Below, piece after piece: positions 58,705 to 64,000 of a stretch of DNA of 64,000 nt. Position 1 is the first letter of the stretch. The number at the start of each line of letters is the position of its first letter. This stretch comes from Zeaxanthinibacter enoshimensis (lineage in GTDB: Bacteria; Bacteroidota; Bacteroidia; Flavobacteriales; Flavobacteriaceae): NCBI RefSeq assembly GCF_004362865.1, contig NZ_SNYI01000003.1, positions 248,001-312,000 on the forward strand, read 5' to 3'. A program made the translations under genes and the position numbers. The notes beneath the pieces are model-generated. The model saw only the letters and a program-made list of their open reading frames with translations, was not told the origin of the DNA and made no database searches.

Positions 58705-61230
58705 TTACATGCTCGGTCCAAAGAACACAGCATTCATCAGCAATTTGTTGGTGCCGTACCAGAACGCCCTGAAATTGGTGTTATCGGTAAATACCATGAT
58801 ACGTCCCTTTCCTTTTCGTTCTACTTTAAAAGGTACACTGTTCTTTAACAGCTCCATATTCTCTTCAGATACATACCCGCTCAGGAGTGGGTTATCGGTG
58901 TAGCGGATCGGGTTGTTGTAACTGTCCTTGTCGGGCTCTAGGTAAATATTCGTGTTCCTGAATACCGGCAAGAGTTCATCGGCATAGCCGAAATTCACCG
59001 GGTGCGAACGGTCTAAGCGGGCTTCAAATATAGTACCACTGGTCTCCTGTGCTCCCCTGAAATCATTTCTGCGGTCAAAGGGAACATTCTTGGCGACAAG
59101 AGTGTCCTTTTTCATTTCCAGCTTCATCATCTTGTGTTTCTTGAACCAGTTGGCTGTATTACTGTAACCGATCAGCGTACCGCCGGATCTCACCCATTGG
59201 TCCAGTTTCTTTGCCGCTGCAGAATCCAGGACGGAGGTGCTGTACACACTTGGAATAATAATATCCGTGTAATCACTCAGATCCACTCGCTGCAGGTATT
59301 CTGTACCGATCTTGGTGATCTGCATATCATAGCGGGTATCGAATAAATGCCAGATCTCTCCTGCATCATAGGAACGAATACCAGAGCCAACGATCAAAGC
59401 TACTTTCTGCTTTTTCACAGGGTCAAATTCATTACTTCCCAGGTCAATTCCCTGTGTATAACCGGTGCTCACACCGTGGATCTGCAGGTAACTGTCCATG
59501 GCAACCTCTGTAAGGAAATCATGGATGGCCTGTGGATCCATATCCTGGTTAGCCACCGGGACCATGATAGTGCCATAGTCATATTTCCTGCCTTCCAGGG
59601 TGAAAGGCCCTTTCGCTACTTTGGCCCGGAGCCCCTTGTTAACGATACGGTTCAGGGCTTTAGGGGTAAAATACTCGTGCCATTCAAACAGGTAGGCATA
59701 ATTACTCTTCTTATCCACACTTCCACTGAGCGGCTGTAGTTGCTCTACAGGCTGGCCCGCTGCGTCCAGGGATCCCAGGGAGGCGTAGTCAACGTTAAAG
59801 GCGAGGGGGAAGGTCCAGGCAGAAATGTCGTAAAAAAGACTGTCTTTGAAGGTCGTTCTTTTTTCAAACATAGCCTTCAGCAGCCTGTAATTTTTCTGGT
59901 TAGACGGTGCTATATATGCTTTTCCCGCTGTAAATGATTCTCCTCCAACCTTGAGGTCTTTCTCGAGGGGGTGGATCTTGATCTTATGCTGTTCCAGGAT
60001 CTTGGCCAGTTCCCAGGTGGCTGCCTGGTTTTCAGGACTGCCAAATACAAAACCTTTCATCCGGTCCTTGCCGGCTTCATTTCGCACGTTGTTATAGAAA
60101 TCCTGCTGGTATTTCAGGATCTTTTCCCTCATTTTCTCAGCAGCTTCGATAGTCGATACCGCGGTGGTAAACTGGTTCCTGATCGTGAACGGAAATGTAA
60201 GAACACCGTTCTCACTTTCCTGTATATGACCCCTGGAACTACCCTGTTCAAAAAGGATTCCGATACTTCCGTTTACATCCGGAAAGGTTGAACCTTTTCC
60301 ATAGTAGTAATCGTCGTAATTTTCCTCGGTATAATAAAGGGACCCGATCCCATCCAGTGCTTTAGCGTGGTACGACCCGATCTCAGCGGTGAGTTGCTGG
60401 TTCATCTCCGGGGTAAGGGGGTGAACCCTGTCCGGTTCCCCAGGCTGGAAGAAGAAGGTAGAATTGGTGCCCATCTCGTGGTGGTCTGTGAGTATGTTAG
60501 GCAGCCATTTGTGAAAAGTGGCAAGCCTCGCTTTACTCTCCGGCAATTGTACCGGAAGCCAGTCCCTGTTCAGGTCAAACCAGTAGTGGTTAGTTCTTCC
60601 TCCCGGCCATACTTCGTGATATTCTCGTTCATTATTATCGGGGTTCAGGTTCATGCTCCTGTTGGCATTGGCCCAGTACGCGAATCGCTGCAACCCGTCC
60701 GGGTTAAAGGAAGGGTCAAGGAGTATCACCATATTTTCCAATTTATTTTCTATGTCCTGCCCCTCTGCGGCCGCCAGGTGGTAGGCATATGCCAGGGCAG
60801 CATTGGCACCACTGGGTTCATTTCCATGAACGGAGAAACCCTGGTAAACTACGATAGGACGGTCAGTGCCCTTTTCGGCTCCACCTGCTTCTGTAGCCGC
60901 CAGGTGTTCCCTGCGGATCTCTTCTATTTTAGCCAGGTTGGCAGGGGAACTGATGGTGAGCAGGAGAATGGGACGACCTTCGTAGGTTGATCCCCGGCTT
61001 TCCAGCTGGATTCGGTCGCTGCTCTTTGCCAGTGCCTGGTAGTACTGCACCAGCTTATCGTGGGTGACATGCCATTCTCCAACTTCATGCCCTATGATCT
61101 CCTTAGGGGTTGGAATTTCGGAATTATAAGTTGTGCCTTCCGGCAGGTAATAGGAAAGGCTGAGGTCCTCTTGACCCTGGACCAGGGGCATCACCGCCAG
61201 GGCGACCCATAAAAATGTTTTTTTAAGCAT
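58705..61230 (-). CDS. M14-family zinc carboxypeptidase, secreted
   Basis: 841 residues with signal peptide MLKKTFLWVALAVMPLVQG. The M14 catalytic domain occupies about 50-400: HxxE in SVHGNEPSGANAALAYAYHL (about 134), substrate/Zn His in TDHHEMGTNSTFFF (about 252), and the catalytic Glu in IGILFEQGSSRGH (about 332). The C-terminal 430 residues are beta-rich and end with a class I glutamine-amidotransferase-like segment (IIIPSVYSTSVLDSAAAKKLDQWV). Likely periplasmic or secreted peptidase. Monocistronic. Confidence 0.9.
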   Translation of the reverse strand: MLKKTFLWVALAVMPLVQGQEDLSLSYYLPEGTTYNSEIPTPKEIIGHEVGEWHVTHDKLVQYYQALAKSSDRIQLESRGSTYEGRPILLLTISSPANLAKIEEIRREHLAATEAGGAEKGTDRPIVVYQGFSVHGNEPSGANAALAYAYHLAAAEGQDIENKLENMVILLDPSFNPDGLQRFAYWANANRSMNLNPDNNEREYHEVWPGGRTNHYWFDLNRDWLPVQLPESKARLATFHKWLPNILTDHHEMGTNSTFFFQPGEPDRVHPLTPEMNQQLTAEIGSYHAKALDGIGSLYYTEENYDDYYYGKGSTFPDVNGSIGILFEQGSSRGHIQESENGVLTFPFTIRNQFTTAVSTIEAAEKMREKILKYQQDFYNNVRNEAGKDRMKGFVFGSPENQAATWELAKILEQHKIKIHPLEKDLKVGGESFTAGKAYIAPSNQKNYRLLKAMFEKRTTFKDSLFYDISAWTFPLAFNVDYASLGSLDAAGQPVEQLQPLSGSVDKKSNYAYLFEWHEYFTPKALNRIVNKGLRAKVAKGPFTLEGRKYDYGTIMVPVANQDMDPQAIHDFLTEVAMDSYLQIHGVSTGYTQGIDLGSNEFDPVKKQKVALIVGSGIRSYDAGEIWHLFDTRYDMQITKIGTEYLQRVDLSDYTDIIIPSVYSTSVLDSAAAKKLDQWVRSGGTLIGYSNTANWFKKHKMMKLEMKKDTLVAKNVPFDRRNDFRGAQETSGTIFEARLDRSHPVNFGYADELLPVFRNTNIYLEPDKDSYNNPIRYTDNPLLSGYVSEENMELLKNSVPFKVERKGKGRIMVFTDNTNFRAFWYGTNKLLMNAVFFGPSM

Positions 61231-61258
61231 GAGAATACTGATTACTAAAGGTGTTAAA

Positions 61259-61286
61259 CAAAAACGACCCTGTGGATGAGGGCCGT
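61259..61286 (-). terminator. Terminator of the DUF3276 gene
   Basis: On the minus strand ACGGCCCT (61286-61279) and AGGGTCGT (61271-61264), one wobble, followed by a run of T (61263-61259). Confidence 0.75.
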
Positions 61287-61307
61287 TGTAAATGGTATAG
61301 GTGTGAT

Positions 61308-61679
61308 TTAAATGTCGTCAAAATCGATGTCGGTGAATTTCTCAGTGGTTTTAGCCTCTGCTTTATCATCCAGCTCCTCTTTCTTGAAATCTTTCTGGTG
61401 TCTTTCCGAGATAACCTCTGTTCCTTTTTCATCGATGATATAATCCATCATTTCCTCCATGATCTCACGGAAGGAAGCAAAGTCTTCTTTATACAGGTAG
61501 ATCTTGTGTTTCTTGTAGTGAAACGATCCGTCATCATGTGTGAACTTTTTACTTTCGGTAATTGTCAGGTAATAATCTCCTGCCTTTGTGCTGCGTACAT
61601 CGAAAAAATAAGTGCGCCTTCCAGCTCTTAAAACTTTAGAATAAATTTCTTCCTGTTCCATTAATTCTTTTTCGCTCAT
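61308..61679 (-). CDS. DUF3276 (PUR-alpha-like) nucleic-acid-binding protein
   Basis: 123 residues. The core KVLRAGRRTYFFDVRSTKAGDYYLTITESKK, split as RAGRRTYFFDVRSTK and DYYLTITESKK, then HKIYLYKEDFASFREIMEEMMDYI, is the PUR repeat of DUF3276, highly conserved in Bacteroidota. Binds single-stranded nucleic acids in family members. Acidic C-terminal tail (EKFTDIDFDDI). Alternative start at residue 7 (MEQEEIY). Downstream of the MsbA-like exporter, 80 bases. Confidence 0.93.
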   Translation of the reverse strand: MSEKELMEQEEIYSKVLRAGRRTYFFDVRSTKAGDYYLTITESKKFTHDDGSFHYKKHKIYLYKEDFASFREIMEEMMDYIIDEKGTEVISERHQKDFKKEELDDKAEAKTTEKFTDIDFDDI

Positions 61680-61759
61680 TACATCGGTTATCTAGTTAGT
61701 ATTTGCTATAAAGGGGATTCCCAAAAATGTAAAAAAAAAGCTAATTCAGCAACAAAATT

Positions 61760-63514
61760 CTAGTTTTCTTTCTCCGATAGCTGGCTGTTGTAAAGCTCCT
61801 TGTAATAGCCGTCTACCGCTAATAAACCATGGTGTTTTCCCTGCTGCAGGATGCGTCCGTCTTCCAGCACGATGATCTGGTCCGCGTTCTTAGCCGAAGA
61901 CACCCGGTGACTGACGATCAGCGTTGTTCTGTCCTTAGAAGCTCTTTTCAGGTTGTTCAGGATCTCTTCTTCTGTTTCAGTATCCACCGCGGAAAGGCAA
62001 TCGTCGAAAAGATAGATCTTCGGGTCTTTCAAGAGGGCGCGAGCAATAGAAACCCGTTGTTTCTGTCCACCACTGAGCGTGATACCTCTTTCCCCCAGGA
62101 CCGTATCGTATCCATGGGTGAAGCCCATGATATTATCGTGGACCACGGCCATCTTTGCTACTTTGATAATTTCTTCTTCGGTAGCATCTTCTTTCCCGAA
62201 CTTGATATTATTCCGGATACTGTCTGAAAAAAGGAAAGCATCCTGTGGGACAGCACCGAGGGAGGAGCGAAGTGCTTCCAGGTTCAGCGAGGTAATTGGC
62301 CGGTCATCCAGCAATATCTCCCCGGAACTTACATCGTACAGCCTGGCGACAAGGTCAAGGATAGTCGATTTTCCCGATCCCGTTTTCCCCAGTATTGCTA
62401 CGGTCTCCCCGGGGTTTACCGTAAATGAGATGTCTTTCAGGGCCGTAATGTTGGTGTCTTCATATGTGAAGGTCACGTTTTTAAAAGTGATCTTCCCATG
62501 GATCTCGTCCGGTTCGTGCGAATGATTCTGAATACTGGGCTGCTCATGCAAAAATTCGTTGATCCGTTTCTGTGATGCTTCTGCTCGTTGAACAATAGAG
62601 GTTAGCCACCCGACGATTGCGACAGGCCAGGTGAGCATGTTCACATACAGGATGAACTCGGCAATGGTACCCACCGATTCTATCTCCCCGTTTATGTACT
62701 GCATCCCACCTACGTAGATCACGAAGATGTTACTGATACCTATCAACAGGATCATCAGCGGGAAGAACCAGGCCTGGACCTTAGCAAGGTCCATACTTTT
62801 AGTTTTGCCGTCTTCGGCAAGCGTGGCCGCTTCCTCGTTCACTTGTGATTCAAGACTGTAGGCCTTTATTACTGCAACCCCCGAGAATGATTCCTGGGCA
62901 AAGGTAGAAAGGGTAGACAGGAACTGCTGCACCTTAGTACTTCTGAGATGGATAATGCGGCTGATCCAGTAAATCAGCACAGAAAGTATGGGCAGGGGTA
63001 CCAGGGCATAAAAAGCTATGGTTGGTGCCTTGATAAACATTAGGGGTATGAGGCAGACAAAAAGGGTCAGGGTCTGGATGCCGTACATGATCGCCGGCCC
63101 CGCATATTGCCTGACCTGCCCTACATCCTCACTGATACGGTTCATCAGGTCGCCGGTACGGTTTTGTTTGTAGAAATTCAGGCTCAGTAACTGGTAGTGA
63201 TCAAACACTTCATTCTTAAGATCGTATTCGATATACCGGGAGACATTGATGATAGTCTGCCGCATAAGGAAGGTGAAAAACCCGGACAGTAAGGCAGCTC
63301 CCACTATGATCAGGATATATTCCAGCAGCATGGACCTGGCGGCCTCTTCCCCGACCTCGTTAGCCACGTAGTCTTCGACTACCTGGATGGATTTATTAAC
63401 ATAAGAAGGCATCACTAACTGGAAGACCCGGGCAATGATGGTGATGATCACCCCCATTAATAGTTTAAACCAGTATTTCCTGAAATATTTATTTAAATGT
63501 TTGAGCTCCTTCAT
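61760..63514 (-). CDS. ABC exporter, fused membrane and ATPase domains (MsbA-like)
   Basis: 584 residues. Six membrane helices in 1-320, ATPase 340-584. All motifs are intact: Walker A GKTGSGKSTI (about 374), Q-loop VPQDAFLFSDSI, signature LSGGQKQR (about 484), Walker B YLFDDCLSAVD (about 504, Asp in place of the usual Glu) and H-loop IVSHR (about 536). Probably a homodimeric lipid or drug exporter. Contrast with the degenerate exporter at the left end of the window. Divergent from nusB. Confidence 0.93.
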   Translation of the reverse strand: MKELKHLNKYFRKYWFKLLMGVIITIIARVFQLVMPSYVNKSIQVVEDYVANEVGEEAARSMLLEYILIIVGAALLSGFFTFLMRQTIINVSRYIEYDLKNEVFDHYQLLSLNFYKQNRTGDLMNRISEDVGQVRQYAGPAIMYGIQTLTLFVCLIPLMFIKAPTIAFYALVPLPILSVLIYWISRIIHLRSTKVQQFLSTLSTFAQESFSGVAVIKAYSLESQVNEEAATLAEDGKTKSMDLAKVQAWFFPLMILLIGISNIFVIYVGGMQYINGEIESVGTIAEFILYVNMLTWPVAIVGWLTSIVQRAEASQKRINEFLHEQPSIQNHSHEPDEIHGKITFKNVTFTYEDTNITALKDISFTVNPGETVAILGKTGSGKSTILDLVARLYDVSSGEILLDDRPITSLNLEALRSSLGAVPQDAFLFSDSIRNNIKFGKEDATEEEIIKVAKMAVVHDNIMGFTHGYDTVLGERGITLSGGQKQRVSIARALLKDPKIYLFDDCLSAVDTETEEEILNNLKRASKDRTTLIVSHRVSSAKNADQIIVLEDGRILQQGKHHGLLAVDGYYKELYNSQLSEKEN

Positions 63515-63642
63515 GTAAGCTTTTAGCTAGTGGATGGGTTGTGTTAAAGCACGATGGCAAAGATATGGCTTCGGGATCAAACCCGATGTTATAAAACTAA
63601 TAAGATACTTGGTTTCATGGTCAATTATTCGAGCTATATTCT

Positions 63643-63650
63643 TATTTTTG
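63643..63650 (+). promoter_or_regulatory. -7 box of nusB
   Basis: TATTTTTG, about 41 bases before the ATG at 63692. No TTG partner at the usual spacing. Confidence 0.45.
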
Positions 63651-63691
63651 CCCCTCAATAAATTGTAATTCACCGGCTAAAGTTCTTTTAA

Positions 63692-64000
63692 ATGTTAACA
63701 AGGAGGCACATAAGGGTTAAGGTTATGCAATGCATTTACGCTATCACCCAGTCCAAGGAAGAATCCCTGGACAAACAGGAGAAATTTTTGGCCCTGAGTA
63801 TTAAAAATACCTACACCTTATATCTCCTGATGCTGAGCCTGCTGAAAGAGCTGCATACCATGGCTGCGGAAAGGGTAGAGCGTTCTTCCAATAAATACCT
63901 GCAGGACGAGGCGGAAAATGTTCCGGACAGGGAAAAGTTTGTAAAGAACAGGCTGCTGGTCCGGATCGCCGGGAACGAGATGCTGGAGGAGGAACTGAAA
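63692..64000 (+). CDS. nusB: Transcription antitermination factor NusB, N-terminal part (partial)
   Basis: 103 codons before the window ends. The peptide starts MLTRRHIRVKVMQCIYAITQ, the typical N-terminus of the Bacteroidota NusB, followed by a helical segment (TYTLYLLMLSLLKELHTMA) characteristic of the extended Bacteroidota form (about 300 residues in relatives, against 139 in E. coli). NusB with NusE binds the boxA RNA in rRNA antitermination. The remainder lies outside the window. Confidence 0.9.
   Translation, partial: MLTRRHIRVKVMQCIYAITQSKEESLDKQEKFLALSIKNTYTLYLLMLSLLKELHTMAAERVERSSNKYLQDEAENVPDREKFVKNRLLVRIAGNEMLEEELK

Noticed and set aside
60367-60990. 207-residue plus-strand frame opposite the M14 peptidase
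   Set aside because: Antisense to conserved peptidase motifs, no own promoter or family resemblance.
1-64000. Anti-phage defence island, prophage or IS element
   Set aside because: No transposase, integrase, restriction, toxin-antitoxin or phage structural gene was recognised anywhere in the window.

Overview
The window looks like chromosomal DNA of a marine-type member of the Flavobacteriaceae (Bacteroidota). Reasons: nearly every intergenic region that can be read carries the Bacteroidota -7 promoter box TAnnTTTG (several with a TTG 19-21 bases upstream), Shine-Dalgarno sequences are mostly absent, and the gene set is typical of the group: type II and type III glutamine synthetases, fused isobutyryl-CoA mutase IcmF, a DUF3276 PUR-alpha-like protein, a NusB beginning MLTRRHIRVKVMQ, MnmD, a DnaJ with a reduced zinc finger, and a NtrC-like regulator without its DNA-binding domain. 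The genus cannot be fixed from the sequence alone. No IS element, prophage, CRISPR array or rRNA operon was seen. One tRNA (Arg, ACG) was found.

Layout. 1-2500: a type I-like export module (HlyD-type adaptor, cut by the window edge, and an ABC exporter with a degenerate ATPase) with a TetR regulator and a likely operator. 2686-4825: a formyltransferase, a structured repeat region beside tRNA-Arg with a 17-base copy of the tRNA 3' end, apt, and a 50-residue small protein. 5257-9666: a CaCA antiporter, then glutamine synthetases II and III transcribed divergently. 10182-16949: a curli (csg) amyloid secretion operon with two large curlin-repeat subunits, a CsgB-like protein, a CsgE with an extra N-terminal domain, CsgF, a CsgG carrying an extra C-terminal beta-barrel, and a propeller-like lipoprotein not known from E. 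coli curli. 17056-33340: mostly metabolic genes (purM, Rieske protein, apbE, prfA, pyrF, PfkB kinase, purU, icmF, Lrp regulator and several secreted or lipid-anchored proteins). 33400-36202: a nitrogen operon, PII - ammonium transporter - outer-membrane barrel. 36567-40912: fluoride channel, small membrane proteins, MazG-like pyrophosphohydrolase, ilvE, mnmD and an epimerase. 41039-42786: grpE-dnaJ, followed by a candidate small RNA gene. 43062-48318: a tightly packed operon of NatAB-type ABC transporter, MscS channel, outer-membrane protein and sigma-54-type response regulator. 49012-64000: polyphosphate kinase 2, peptidases, a cyclophilin-FKBP fusion, cold-shock protein, peroxiredoxin, BASS transporter with acyltransferase, DUF3276, an MsbA-like ABC exporter and the start of nusB.

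The most notable observations are: (1) the curli operon with its fused CsgG and CsgE architectures and an extra lipoprotein; (2) two C5/G5 palindromes placed the same distance upstream of the -7 boxes of glutamine synthetase III and of the PII-amt-porin operon, suggesting one shared nitrogen regulator; (3) a complete promoter-hairpin-terminator unit downstream of dnaJ, a strong candidate small RNA. All calls are from reading the sequence; no database search was run.
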